Notes: generated by a model from the sequence alone, not told the origin. A stretch of DNA of 64,000 nt from Pomphorhynchus laevis (GCA_012934845.2 WNNJ02001135.1:124001-188000), one strand, 5' to 3'; shown: positions 30,951 to 43,639, numbered from the stretch's first letter. Numbers and translations: made by a program.

Positions 30951-33900
30951 GGAAAATCTTGTCCACCAAGATTAATATTAATATAATTCTTACAAGGCTA
31001 ATATATTCTTACAAGGCTAACAACATGCCTAGAGGAAAGCCGGCAACAGAGCAAGAGTGCTGCTCTTGCAACGGACAAGCGGTAAAATGCAAGGGTTATC
31101 GCTGCTTTAAATCCGGAAATGCATGCCGCAATTGCGCGGCTCCTAAATGTTGTAATCGAGTAAGATCACAACGCGCAATTCAAGCCACAATCAGTCAGCA
31201 CGGGTCAAATGTCGATCAGCCGACGTTGAGTGAATATGAAGGTGATCGTTCAGAACCAGCAGATCCATACATCTGTAAACTCAAACAGAATTTCAGAGAG
31301 ATTATCACTTAGCGGCCAAACTTATTCACGCTTACATTTTGCACCGCAAGCAACGAGTTCATCGACTGACTGTGTGCGGAATACGAGACCGTTGCAAGGA
31401 AATCAGATGGCGAAGTATTTGCATTGAAGGAAGCGACAATAATGTGTCAATGTATTTTACAAAGAATTCCTGCAAGAAATGCATCGGTTATTAGAAATAT
31501 TTTAGAGTGCTGATTAAACATGTGGAAAAATGGCGAACTTTATGACCTCACCTGTGAAGCGCGTGCATTGCAAAACAAGGTAATTGCTAATTCACGGACG
31601 AGACCGGCACAAAAACAGTGGCATAAACGTTTCACCAGCCTTGTTAAATCAGGCAAAACGAAATCAGCAATAAATTGTCAGTATCAGCAATGCCTTAATC
31701 AAAGTCCAGTCTACTCACTTCTTGATGAGTTAAATAGACGCACTGTCGGGGATATATTAAACGATCTGCATCCAGGCGCCGCAATTTGTGAACGGGATGC
31801 ACTACTGCAGGCACCATTTGAGGACTGTGTGTATCACCATCCGGTTGAGTTCTCAGGTATAGACGCAAGAGAGATAGTCGTGGCTTCTCTGAGGACTCAA
31901 GGCGGTGCAGGTCCTTCGGCAATGACCGCGCATGATTTCCAGCGTATGCTCAGCTCTTTTAAGTCTCACTCTGCCGCTTTGGCTGAGAGTATTGCAATGT
32001 TAGCTAGACGGATCACTACAGAGCAGATAGATTTCTCCGTGATTGAGGCATTAGTGGCAAGTCGTCTTGTTCCGCTAAACAAGAACCCTGGAATCCGGTC
32101 TGTAAGGGTTGGAGAGATATTAAGGCGGGTAATCTGCAAAGCATTCATGAAAATTGTAAAACAACCCTTGCAAACCGTGGCGGGCACTTAACAATTATGC
32201 GCCGCTCAAAGATCCGGTTTAGAATACGCAATTCATTCTGCAACCAGCGCATTTCGGTAGACGAAAACTTCGGAATTTGACCGTCGACGCCGTAAATGCT
32301 TTTATCAGAGCGAGTCGCCAAGTTGCATTAGTTAACATATCATTTGTTTGTCCAGCATTAGCCCAAGTCCTGCGAAATATTTATGCTGGCACCACCTCAA
32401 TGGCAACTGAAGAGGGTATCATTGGTGCTAATAAAGGCTTTACCCATGGCGACCAGTTGGCCATGGCAGCTTTTGCCGCGTTATCCATCCCGTTAATACG
32501 GCGTATACAGGGAAACATCACACAAACGAAACAAAAATGGTATGCCGACGACGGAAATTTCGTTGGACCTGTCGAAGAATTGAAAGTATGGGACATACTT
32601 GTGGAAATCGAACCTTAATATGGCTATATAGTTAAACCATAAAAATCCAAGCTGCTTACAAATCCCCACAATATTGGCAAGTCAAAAATGCTCTTTGACC
32701 ATGAGAAGATCTCAATCACTTGTGAAGGTATCAGGATGCTTGGCACACCTTAGGTACGTTGGCTTACGTTGAACAAGAGGTCAGACAAAAGGTACTTAGA
32801 TGGTGTCTAACCAAGTAGATAAACTCAGCATGGCAGCGGATAGTGACGCTCACTCCACATATTTTGCATTCACCAGAGCATTGCAATGTCGTTGGACACA
32901 CCTAATGAGAACAACGAGATGTGATAGCGATTGATTAACCACGATGGCCGCATCGATCAATGACTTCGCTGGTAATGACCTCCCTGCCCCCATATGGGCG
33001 GACTTGGAATCAGACATCCTGATGTTGTCTAACAACATAGATATAAATCTTCAAGGCAATTGTGTAGCCCATTGGATACCACAGTGTTGCTTTGTATTCA
33101 CGAACAATTGTAATCTGACGCAGCGGGTCAAATAAAGTACGCTAACTTCAACTGGCACAAACAAGCTCGCTTGGCACTTGAGATGGACAAACCGAACATA
33201 AGTCATCTCCTGGAATGTGCTTCACTGAAAGAAAATCAAATTGGCTAACATCCCGACCACTTAATGATTACGGACTTTATCTAACTACAATGGAGTTTCG
33301 TGACGCATCTGTAAGGTACGCTTGGACCCCATCTAATATAGCCGCAAAATGTATATGTGGGGAGGAATTGAATAATGTTTATGCATTGTCATGCAAAATG
33401 GGCGGCTTATTGACGATACATTATAATGAGATCCGCAACCTTGTATCAAAAGTACTCACATACATGTGTTCTGGGGTCGCCACTGAGCTAAATCTATCTG
33501 GTGTTCATGATACAATAAGTTTCGACAATGATGCGACAACTCGAAGACCAGACGCATGTCCTGATATTGTGTGCAGTGGAGTATTCGGTGGTAGGATGGA
33601 GCGTACATTTTTTGACGTATGCATTTTCAACGAAGGAGCTCTATCCTATATATCGCGATCGTCGGCTACTTGCTTCGAGTATTATGAGCAACGAAAGCGA
33701 AGCAAGTACGAGGAAAGGATACGTGAGGTTGATCACAGTACTTTCTGCCCATTAGTGTTTGCGTCGACGGGTGGTGCAGGTAGAGCAGCAAACGCAACTC
33801 TACGTGTGTTAGCGACAAAGATCAGCGAAAAACACAATGTTTCCGAGTACCGCGTTCCAAACTCAATGCACCGGTACATTCGGTCATAGACATTGAGTTG

Positions 33901-33960
33901 CAAATCGCACAATGATCATTATTTTCTTTTAAACATATTGTGAATACGAAATATGTTGAT
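30950..33960 (+). mobile_element. RLE LINE family I, copy D
   Basis: Family I element over its whole length. A short direct repeat (ATTCTTACAAGGCTAA) precedes the likely ATG at 31025 (MPRGKPATEQECCSC). Cys cluster 31060-31160 (CCSCNG...CKGYRCFK...CRNC...CCNR; one Cys replaced by Tyr against copy A). 31520-32191 is open: helical linker, GGAGPSAMTAHDFQRML, ASRLVPLNKNPGIRSVRVGEI. 32277-32618: VDAVNAFIRASRQVALVNIS, ANKGFTHGDQLAMAAFA, catalytic KWYADDGNFVG. 33215-33889: CICGEELNNVYALSCK, IHYNEIRNLVSK, ACPDIVCSG...TFFDVCIFNEGALSY, KYEERIREVDHSTFCPLVFAST. Several frame breaks (near 31312, 32191 and 32618). Confidence 0.8.
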
Positions 33961-34088
33961 TCCCATTTGCGGGAACTTCAAATGTAAATTTATTAAAATA
34001 ATAATTAAAAAAATTATAATATTTAAAAATATTATAAATTTTTTTATTTATATATTTATATTATATTTAATATTTATTTTATTTTATA

Positions 34089-34116
34089 TTTCGCTAATTT
34101 CTGCTCATCCTCTTTA
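34089..34116 (-). ncRNA. PLE-type CGAAA hairpin remnant
   Basis: ATATTTCGCTAATTTCTGCTCATC on the plus strand; the minus strand reads GATGAGC...TTAGCGAAA. The same short sequence occurs at 63310-63335, and it resembles the PLE repeats at 14.1 kb. Confidence 0.3.
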
Positions 34117-34312
34117 ATTTTTCATAGATTTCTGGTAAATTTTTCATGTCACAAACGTTTGTGATAAAACGTTTTAAAATAGAAGAGGAAAGTTTTCTTA
34201 ATGTGGGAAATGTACACAGACTGTACAAACCCACAAAAGCTAAACAGATTGAAATAATAGTTACTCGTTTAGAAGCATTGAAAATCGGATTGAGGATGAA
34301 AATCGCAGGTAA

Positions 34313-35600
34313 TCAGATAGGGAATTCCAATATAGAGGAGCAGCAATATGTAGAGATCGACGGCCGAAGTTGGTTTGAAGAGTTACGTGTAGTAAAAAAA
34401 GCACAAGAACATACGTGAGTAGAAATAGAGCGAGAGCCACTTAAAGTTGGCAGATAGAGATAAGAAAAATAATTATCTACAGCAGGAATAATTGTGGTCT
34501 GAAGATACAGAGAAGGAGGATATACAGAAACGAAGAAGAGTATAATCCATAAAACTTTAGATTTAGTAGGATTGAGGGACATAAAGAAAGAAATTATATG
34601 ATGAAGAAAGAAATTAGATGAAGAAAGAAATTAGATGTTCTGAAGGAGCACGAAGACAATTCGACGAGGATAGGAAAAGTTGGCTTAGGAAATGAGTAGA
34701 CGAGTGAGAATAAAGAGGTATATCATCAACGTACTGCATCTCTGAAGCAGAATTTATTAGTTATAAAAGATGAATTTCGATGAAGAAGGGTAAAAAGAAT
34801 AGAGCCAAGTACTGAACCTTGAGGTACACCTCAAGACATATAAGATAAAGGAGAACACATTGAATTATAATGGAAGGAAAATGATCGATCGGAAATATAC
34901 GAAAAGAACCAAGCCAAGGTGGACTAGAAGCCATAATAATAGCGAAGACGAAAAAGAAGGATTTTGTGATCGACTATATCGAATGCAGATAAAAGATCGA
35001 GCGTTATTACCAAACTACAAAGTTCTTTGTCAGGAGCGGAGAGCAGATCAGAAAATACTTTATGACATGTTAGTTCGGTGGAATGATTGGAGCGGAAAGC
35101 AGATTGAAAAGAAGGGAAATGCTGCGATGAAAAGAGATACCTGTTGATATGATCTAAGACAAGGTGTTCAAGAATTTTAGATAAGGTTGGTAAAATTACT
35201 ATTGAGCGATAAGATGAAGTAAGAGAGAGGTCAAGAAAGATCTTTTTAAGTAGGGGACGAACAATGACAGTTTTCCAACGAACATGAAAATTTCAATTAA
35301 CGATTGACGAGTCAAAGCGGCTGGTAAGGAAATATGTGAATTAAATTGATAACAATTTGAGAATTTGAGTATGGATGGGATCGGCAGGAGATAACTTTCA
35401 GCTTGACGAAATAAGAAGGTAAGATACCACACCTTCAGATACCGTAAGTAGTAAAAGAGCTCAGTGATATGGACAGACGAGATACAAGAAGTTTGTGGGA
35501 AGATGATGATCGAATCGATCAGAAAAATAGTTTTTAAAATTAAGTAATCATAGAATTGAAAAGGATAAAGAGTAAAGATGCCAGAGGAACGAGAAAGTAG
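34313..35600 (-). mobile_element. CR1-like LINE, old decayed copy
   Basis: Minus-strand DNA follows the CR1 of copy 2 but is heavily mutated and AT-rich. 34582 reads MSLNPTKSKVLWI (post-catalytic block). The plus strand near 34800 (AGAGCCAAGTACTGAACCTTGAGG) mirrors the QGSVLGPLLF box, and near 35090 (GGAGCGGAAAGCAGATTGAAAAG) mirrors QSAFRSN. No long ORF remains. A related but older family than copies 1-3. Confidence 0.65.
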
Positions 35601-35622
35601 GGAATTTATAGTTGTCTACTTA

Positions 35623-35816
35623 GTTCGAGAGTTATTGGCGGAAGCCAGTTCGTTTTGTTAAAACTAGCTGCCTTAGAACGCTAAGTTGCCTATGCAATCG
35701 ACAAAGAGCAAAGATATGGTTACGAGAGTTATTAGCGGAAGCCAGTTCGTTTTGTTAAAACTAGCTGCCTTAGAACGCCAAGTTGCCTATGCGAACAACA
35801 AAGAGCAAAGATATAT
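35623..35816. repeat. 97-bp tandem duplication
   Basis: CGAGAGTTATT(G/A)GCGGAAGCC... starts at 35626 and again at 35723, two copies with a few differences. It lies at the 5' end of the decayed CR1, the same place where CR1 copy 2 has a ~23-bp duplication. Confidence 0.9.
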
Positions 35817-37185
35817 GGATGTTAAAGAGGGTACATAATTAATTAGGTGATTGGTAGATAAAATAAGGATACATTAACGGATAGCGGTTGATATGAGAGC
35901 GAAGAAAGCCTGTGAAGGAAGTGTGACGAAAGATAACCATAAAGAATGTACGATAAATAAATTTACAATCTTTGCTTGGTGCAGTGAAATGGTTATCACA
36001 ACGGTATTGAAATTCACAGCAAAACCCGGTATTTATCAATTATTTTCTGTCATAATGAGACCATAATTAACGGTAGAAGATTGAGACAAGACGATTAAAT
36101 CCACGATGTAAGCCTACAATTCGTAGAGTAGAATCGTCAGGTTCTAAAATCGTCATTCGAACCAATAGCAGCTAATATCCAGCGTTTCCAGTATCAATGT
36201 TTATTTTTTAACAGCTTTTCTTGTTTTATTGTTCAATAAAAAACTATTAACTTTAGGGTTTGATTTTTATTAAGAACCTTTTCACACATAAGCCGCACTT
36301 TTGTTTTTGAGCATGTCGATCACTTTGGGGACTCACATCTAACAAATGTTGAAAACTTTAAGGATATAGTTTAATATTGCCGTCAAAATGAGCAAGAAAC
36401 AAAATAAAAAAACTTCCTTTCAAAATAAGGAAGTTTATCTTAGCTCGTTTAAATTGAGATTTATGTTCAGATCTTGTGAGGTCACAATCTCACAAGATTT
36501 TGAGAGGTCACAAACATATCTAAGCTATGATCAAGTTCTGCATAGTTTATACATATAATAATTCCATCTATATATATGTATTGTACCTGTGAATTTTTAA
36601 ATTTCAATTAGATTATTCATCAAGCATTGGAAACTAGGCACTCCATAGTAATACGAAAGGAGAGCCGGCAATTGTCATAAACGTCCACGATGCGTAACTT
36701 TACGATCTCTTTATGAATGAATATATATTATCATGGAAAGTGAAACGAGAGGATTTGGTTCTATATGTCGTCAATTAATAGTGATGTTTGCATGCATACT
36801 AGAAGTTTGGTCGAGGCCATGTATTTATGACTGAGATGCGAAGTAGAATTTAGCGATTGCAATCCAGATAAGAAATCAGTTTGAGAATGTCATTAAAACT
36901 CAAATACTTTATCATAAATACTTTGGCATTATCATAAGTTACACACTCGATACTGATGATTCAAAGTATTGAGTGATTGAAGGTCATATTGATGGCATAC
37001 AATCTGTATCTATTAATCAGTTTATAAAAATCAGTTTATATTATGGTACAATTATATTATGATACTCAGTTCAATGATTTGGTTGATAGATAAATATCAA
37101 CAATGCGTAAACATATAATGAATAAGATCAGTTAATGCAAATTATGATTTTTTCACGTGACCGTGCAGATTCTATTAAATACAGG

Positions 37186-37469
37186 CTATTCCAAGTTTTC
37201 AAACTGGGACTGTGGACATTCATCACAAAAAAATCTAATTGGTAAAACGCTTGTAAATATGTGATGAATAGTAGTTTCGATATTTTGTTTTAAAGTCGAG
37301 TCTTCACAATTTACTGTTAGCTTTCCGAGATCAATATTAGCTACAACTTTTCCGTCTGTAATGATGACTAATCTTTCATCTAATTGTTTCACTTCTCCGT
37401 ACATTTCTTGTAGGGTCTCACGCAAACAACAATTGAAATGATCCCGATCGACTTGCAACGCTGTATCAG
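37186..37469 (-). CDS. CPSF3: CPSF3 (CPSF73) last coding exon
   Basis: C-terminal exon of the 73-kDa cleavage and polyadenylation factor. Acceptor TTTTTTAAAG|CT at 37469; stop TAG at 37188-37186. The phase-1 join with the previous exon gives YSADTALQVDRDHFNCCLRE and then TLQEMYGEV, like the insect FRECLIETLQ region, then TDGKVVANIDLGKLTVNCED (human VDGKTANLNLETRTVECEE) and the C-terminal TTIHHIF helix. This is the CTD that in known complexes binds CPSF100 and symplekin. It is more divergent than the upstream exons. Confidence 0.9.
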
Positions 37470-37799
37470 CTTTAAAAAAGAAACAATAAACAGAATTATA
37501 AATTAAAACGAACGTAAAGATAAGAATATAGAAGAAACTAGCAAATGAAAAATGTAGCATGTTATACTTTAGTTGAAATTAAATAATTGTTGTTTTTTTA
37601 CAATTTGCATGTTATTTAAGTTCTAAAAATTACTGAAATTTGGCACAAGACGATTAAGTTATGATTTTTAAATTATTTTTGAATAATTATATTAATAATA
37701 TATTTTTTGAATAATAATTTAATAAATTTTAGAATTACGAGGTTCAATTCAAATAGGGCGCCTATATTATAAAAAGATATCATTCTTGTTCATAAAAAC

Positions 37800-38415
37800 T
37801 ATTTTGAATCAAATAGTAAGCGAGACAGCTTTTGTGAGTGCAAAAGATAGCTGTCGCAAAATTCTTGCAAGTGTAGTTGAGTAAGGTTCTTCACTCTTTC
37901 TTGCATCTTCGAGTGCCACTCTTCTTAATAATTTTAAGAGATCGTTACCGATTTCGCTTGCTGTGGACATGACTGCAGTAATAAATTTGCCTCTCTCAAT
38001 TATATTGACGCGTTCGGCATATTTTGCAATCTTCCTGTTTGAATGATATGTGAAGGTTGACTCACTGCTAGGCGAACTTGTATACGATGGAGCTAAATGA
38101 TTTAAGACGCTTACGTCGACATACGACTGCTCCACGGTGCCATTGCACAATTGAGAGCATACCAAGTCCATTCTGGCCGACCGACTCCTGGTAGTTGTGC
38201 AATTATCAAATCGTATTTTGTCTGACACTGGTTGAAGCTCCACTTCGTATTTCACATCGTGATATATCCGCTTTAAAATATTTCCAAGTGTATCTCTGAC
38301 TATATTATGTCTTACGAAAGTCGAACCACCAACTCTACAAGAAAGAGAATGGGAAGAACCACTCTTCTTAATAATTTCAAGCGATCGTTACCGATTCCGC
38401 CCGTCGTAGAATAAT
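37800..38415 (-). mobile_element. RLE LINE family I, 3' fragment in CPSF3 intron region
   Basis: 38255-37809 is an open block: SRSARMDLVCSQ...QSYVDVSVLNHLAPSYTSSPS, then KYAERVNIIERGKFITAVM, ISFALTKAV-like end; the nuclease and C-terminus of family I. Upstream 38330-38270 reads TFVRHNIVRDTLGNILK (RHN box). At 38350-38405 a second partial copy of the ANDLLKLLRR segment is joined head to tail with changes, suggesting two overlapping insertions. Confidence 0.7.
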
Positions 38416-38999
38416 ATGATTATTATAATAATATTAATATTAATGTAGAGATGAATTATTAGCCTCTTAGTCTCTCCACATTGGGCTAAAATAAATAAAA
38501 ACACCGAATATACATTAAAACAAAGAAAAGTACAAAATGTCTTCGCCACGGTTACCGACTTTGTAGTTTGTCAATCTTCGTCGAACTGAAAGATGGGAGC
38601 AGTCAAACACGTGAAGCAAATACATCATCGCATTTTATTATTTCATGTTTTCCATTGAAATTAATTATTTTCTTTCAAAATTACAGAATTCTTATTTTCA
38701 TGATCATTTAATTTGATGTTTAAACATCATGGATCAGATAAATCAAATTACAACGAACGTTGTAAATATAATAATATTTTTATATAAATTTTATAATAAT
38801 ATTTTTATAATTTCAACGAACGGGCCTGCTAAGCAAAATGTTTCTATAGAAAATCTAAATTTTTGGAGTTAGTCTTTATAACCTAAGGATCACATCAGAA
38901 ATAAGTCTACGTATTTTATACGATATATAAATCAATCAAATCAGCTAACTGAGTCTACGTATTGTTATATAATTATAAAATAAACAAAACATAATAATG

Positions 39000-40772
39000 C
39001 TAAATCAAAATTTAATAATTAAATAATAAAATTAATAATTGTTTTTAGATTTTCTATAATTTAAATCAAGTTAAAATAAAAAATTGAAATTTAAAAAGTC
39101 ATTTTTATGAATTGACTAATAAATAACAGACGTTGTATCAGAATAAGAATTAGAGGTCATCAGGAGGAACTGCTATGCTATCAGGTTTCGGCCCCTAACT
39201 CCTCTACCCAACATAGCAGCGGGGCCAAATACATGCTATTGATGTATTTCCTCTGATAAGACTATCTAGTATCTTATTCTAATACAAAGTATATTATTTA
39301 TTATCCATCCATAAAAATTTGTCACTTAAGTGTTTAAATTTATTCTTTATATTATTGTGCTGATTTATATATTTTACTATTTTTTGTTTGATGTTATTTT
39401 TATAGTAACCTAGTTTAAAATATGTATCTATTAAATTATTTAAATGATTTTGAAGAAAGCCAATATCATTACATATTGTTGCAATTCTTAAAATTTCATT
39501 ATTTAATGTATTATATTTTATATTATATGGTATGCATGAATGCTCATGCAAAAATACGTTTCTTGTAAATTTAAATATGTCATCTTTACGATATAAATTA
39601 ATAGTAGTTTTAGTTAATGTTAATTTAATGTTCATATCTAGATATACACCTTCTTTATCATTAATATTGGTTTTGTTAAGAATAAGGCTTTCTGGATAAA
39701 TGTGCTCACTAATTGAATAAAAATTATTAGAATTAAATACACATATATCATCAATGTATCGAAACATATATTTCATATATTTATATTGTTTAGATTTAGT
39801 TTTTACACAGTTATGAACAAATTCATATTCTATAAAGCTTAAAAACAAGTCAGCTATAATTGGGCTACTATTACCACCCATTGGAACACCTTTTACTTGT
39901 CTAAATATAGATGTCCCTACTTTTAAATAATTTTGATTTATCAAAATATTTAAGGATTCTATTAATTCAATTTTATCCATATATTTATATATACTTGATG
40001 TTTTAATTTTTGTTAGATAGGCGTCATGATTATTATAACATATATATGTATATCTTTTTCTGAATATAAGATTAATTAATTTTACTAACGCTTCTTTAAT
40101 ATCTACTAAATCTAGATTTGTATAAAGCGTACTAAAATCGTATGTATTTATATTTTAAAAATTTATTCCTTTTGTCTGTTCTAAAAATTCTTTTGTGGAA
40201 TTAATACTGAAATAGTGTTTTATACCAGTATTAATTTCGATTACCTTGCAATATTTTTTAAAGTGTGTTTTAATTACTTTAAGTGTTTTATTCATATAGA
40301 CAGAAAGTGGTTTTAATATACATTTAAACGCACTACATATGAACCTAGGTTTTATTGGATTTTTATGTAATTTTGGATTCCAATATAATATAGGTATAGT
40401 TTTATTATCTAATTCAACCTTTATACCCTTTTTATCCATTATAGAACAGTGACTTGTAATAATTGTTTCAAAACTCAACTCACTACGTTCATATGTTGGA
40501 TTTACATTTAAATCATTAGAATTAACCTCTTTCATTAGTATATCATAAAAGAGCTTTTTGCATATGAAGACAAAGATATTACTAGCATTTTTAATAGTTG
40601 CTATTATATAGTTATCCTTTAATTTAGTAACTTCTGTATACATATCTTTATTAATTTTATCTTTTCTTTTATAATTGTTTGTTATTTTCATTTTATTTTT
40701 AATTTTATCAAATATATAATCTTTCCAAATGTTTATATATTCGAGCTTTCACTATTAATCAGCTTACCAAAA
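39000..40772 (-). mobile_element. Naiad-type PLE, RT and 3' UTR
   Basis: Minus-strand copy, in the same sense as CPSF3. 40691-40155 encodes the RT fingers (IPILYWNPKLHKNPIKPRFI, the PLE 'K-x-H/KP' box) and 39980-39294 the palm with GVPMGGNSSP and RYIDDICVF, nearly identical to the 27.5-kb copy. The two copies share the same interruption between these blocks, so a defective lineage was copied. The 5' end stops at ~40770 next to an inverted repeat; 3' UTR down to ~39000 with the hammerhead-like fold. Confidence 0.75.
39151..39254 (-). ncRNA. Hammerhead-like motif in Naiad 3' UTR (copy 2)
   Basis: Same core as at 28265-28367: AGAG-GAAA (39254-39247), TACAT/ATGTA hairpin (loop CAATAGC instead of CATTAGC), CTGCTATG/CATAGCAG stem and CTGATGA (39162-39156). 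The only change in the small hairpin is in the loop, which is neutral for pairing. Confidence 0.42.
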
Positions 40773-40775
40773 ATC

Positions 40776-40857
40776 AGTGACTCATTGTAAGTATTAATAA
40801 CCAAGAACGTTTTTACCAAAAAAAGTTCTTGGTTATTAGTACTTACAATGAGTCACT
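40776..40857. repeat. 33-bp inverted repeat beside Naiad 5' end
   Basis: Arms 40776-40808 and 40825-40857 (AGTGACTCATTGTAAGTA...) pair with one mismatch around a 16-base spacer. It abuts the truncated 5' end of the Naiad. Confidence 0.9.
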
Positions 40858-40859
40858 TG

Positions 40860-41350
40860 TGAAAGCGTAACGCGGCGAAAGCTTTGATCTGATTAACTTT
40901 TTCACATTTAAAATCATTGAAATTATATGCGTGAATAATTTTGATCTGAAATATTTAAAATAAAAAAGCTGGCTTTTTTGTTAGGAACTAGTCTCGAATC
41001 AACTAAAACGTGTATGCAAATGTATAGCAAGTGTTAATCCGCTTCAAGAATAAACTGAGTGCTCAGGATGGAATTAATTTAATTTGTCTATTAAAAATAC
41101 TGATATCGTGCTTATGAAAGCAAGCAGCTATTAAAAATCCGGCTAGCAAAATAATTCATTCTCCACTGTTTCATCAATAAATGAGTAAACAAGCGATTTA
41201 TAACAATAATCATACCTTTGCAATATTTTACGGAATTAAAACGTAAAGCTTTCAGAAATAAAAACAAACAAATTAAATAAAACATAGTTATCCCTAATGG
41301 TTCAAGTTTAAATAATAAAAAAATTTAAAATTATAAGTTTCAATCAGTTC
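40860..41350. other. CPSF3 intron, no feature recognised
   Basis: AT-rich intronic DNA without a recognised element. Confidence 0.5.
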
Positions 41351-41354
41351 ATAC

Positions 41355-41445
41355 CTGAATATCCTGGAGAATCTCCACTTTCTGTTTTCAAAATAACTGC
41401 AATAACCGAGTCGGCATACATGTCATTTAAAGGACCAGATGTCCA
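41355..41445 (-). CDS. CPSF3: CPSF3 (CPSF73) short internal exon
   Basis: 91-bp exon, too short for an ORF scan. Acceptor TTATTTAG|TGG and donor TCAG|GTATGAAC. Reads WTSGPLNDMYADSVIAVILK followed by TESGDSPGYS; compare human [20 protein letters not shown]. It follows the previous exon in phase 0 (..ILE|W..) and leaves one base for the next. Confidence 0.92.
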
Positions 41446-42234
41446 CTAAATAAATATAGTTTTTATATGACGAAAAGTAGTTTTCCCATTTGACGTTTAC
41501 AAAGTAATTGATTAAAATTCAACGAGAATGCCCATTTTCAAAATTTGAGGCTTGACTTGTTTCCAGTCCGTTTTATTAGAGTAGCAAAATCGAATAAATT
41601 ATATAGTTTACTTTATTTTATCATTTAATTTCCGACTGTGAATCAACTCAGGTAATTATAATTTAAAGAAGAGATAACTTGTTTAATTATATAAATTACG
41701 GAAAATTAAATGATAGACTAAGAGGAAAAATCACTCTTTAATAGTTACTTCTGACGAATTGGGCTAAGCACAATTCATTACGAAATATATTCGTTAATTA
41801 AAAGGTCTAAATTTTATTAATTTAATGTCATAAATTTTAATCCAGAATTATAATAATTACAATCATAATTTTACAGACGTCAATATAAACTGTTTTACAA
41901 AATATGTTCAGCATTTTTGTTTATAACCTCATAACATTTTATATTTTACAAAATATAAAAAATCACACAAAGAAGACCAATACGTTTTCGTATTTATAAA
42001 GGAATTGTACAAAATATAAATCTATTACGAAAAATAACAACATAGCATTTTAATAAAGAAAACTACAAGTATAATAAACGTTTAATAATCGATAAAAATA
42101 TACAAATATACGAATTTGTTTCAATATCGAGCAGTTCATCTCGATATTGAACGGCAAGATCGCCAAATTTGAGGTTATTTAAAAAAATAAGTAAATTGAT
42201 ATTAAAATTATAATTGTATTATAATCATATTATG

Positions 42235-42480
42235 ATAATTTACTTGAGCTAATCACTCGGATTGATTATCTTCGTGCGTATCCATCTGATCCGCTTATAC
42301 CACATATTTATGGTCTACCGAAGATTCATAAACCAGGCGTTCCATTTCGCCCCATTGTATCGACACAATTTATCCTGACGATGTCCACAATTAATGAAAG
42401 AAATATTGATAACAAAATCTTAAACGTTTTTAACGTTTTTTTTGGCTTGGTTTGGCCCTAAAACCATTCACAAATATTTC
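42235..42480 (+). mobile_element. Canonical PLE fragment: RT fingers joined to 3' tail
   Basis: RAYPSDPLIPHIYGLPKIHK and PGVPFRPIVS is the RT fingers block of canonical PLEs. It runs directly into the 3' tail (CCTGACGATGTCCACAATTA...GTTTGGCCCTAAAACC) that also ends the copy at 62118-62660, so most of the RT and the endonuclease are missing from this copy. Confidence 0.7.
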
Positions 42481-43309
42481 AAATAGCAATTTGGCAGAGT
42501 ATCGTTCACGGACTGTCACGGCACTATAGCGTAAAGTAATGTTGCACATGATTGCCGATAAAATCTGCACCGACACGAAATACTCAGTTGGTGAGCCGGT
42601 ATTGCGATGCAGCAATAAGGGTTATTAACAATATTGATTAAAATTATTAAAGTCAATGCATTAAAGTTACTTGAAGACAATCAAATGTTGATGATGATCA
42701 ATGCGCCATAAAAAAGTGGTGAACTCTACTTTTTTTAAATCGTATAAGAACTTTTATATAAACAGACTGTGAATTATGTGATGAAGCAATACGCTCATGA
42801 ATTCCGATCAGCCTTAAGTTTAAATCAATTCATTCTACACATCCTGGGCATCCAAGTCCAGAAGTGCTTTAAATATGACTTTTACAATTTATTTAAGAAA
42901 TTCATAAGGTTATTATGGTACGTATAATAAAATATAAATTTAAGAGAATCATTCCCGAGTATCAGACTGCCATTATGGCTAAACGGATCTCATTTTTGAA
43001 ATTTAATGACTTTTGTTTTCTCACTGCCAATTTTTAAAAAGTTAGCACAACAATAACGAACCAGAGAGTCTATTGACAATTGAATATCTTGTCTACAACG
43101 ATAGAGTATAAAGAGTTAGTCAGCAATAATAGAATTAATTGAATCTGTTGGAATATTTTCTCAATTTCATTGGGTAGACAATGATAAAATCAACATAAGA
43201 GTTAAGCATAGGGCTTAACTCTTTAAACACGTTCGACCAGTTAAATAATGCATAAAAAATTGCTCAAAATTATATTATAATTGATAAGTCAGTGAACAAC
43301 AAAATATAC

Positions 43310-43639
43310 CTCTAAGATAATTGTTTTATGTTCAAGAAATACATTAATTGATTTGAATAGGCTTATGCCAGGCCTGTTTGCTTCCTGTAATGTATCCAAT
43401 TCACCACCAGCTACCTGTGATAGATTAAGAACCAAAGTTTTCAGATTGGCTGTGAACGGCATTATAAGTCGTTGTGTAAGTATCGAAGTTGATAATTCAG
43501 TATATGTTGATAAATCATCAGGGCTCACTATACATTGTTTAAAGTCTCGCTTTACGAGTATTCCGCTTAGAATAGGATTAGAAGTTTGACTTTTGTCCTC
43601 CAATTGTGAACTTATTTGAGTAGCCATTTTACCTAATAT
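43310..43639 (-). CDS. CPSF3: CPSF3 (CPSF73) internal exon
   Basis: 330-bp exon. I take the acceptor at CATATAG|ATATTAGG (43639), not the nearer TTAG|GT, because only the former keeps phase 0 and gives ILGKMATQ, matching LAKVMG in homologues. Then SGILVKRDFKQCIVSPDDLS (human [20 protein letters not shown]), TQRLIMPF and HKTIILE. Donor GAG|GTATAT at 43310. This is the region linking the beta-CASP/MBL core to the C-terminal domain. Confidence 0.92.

Noticed and set aside
43629-43634. Nearer TTAG acceptor for the CPSF3 exon
   Set aside because: It would shift phase and lose the conserved LGK residues; the acceptor at 43640-43641 keeps phase 0.
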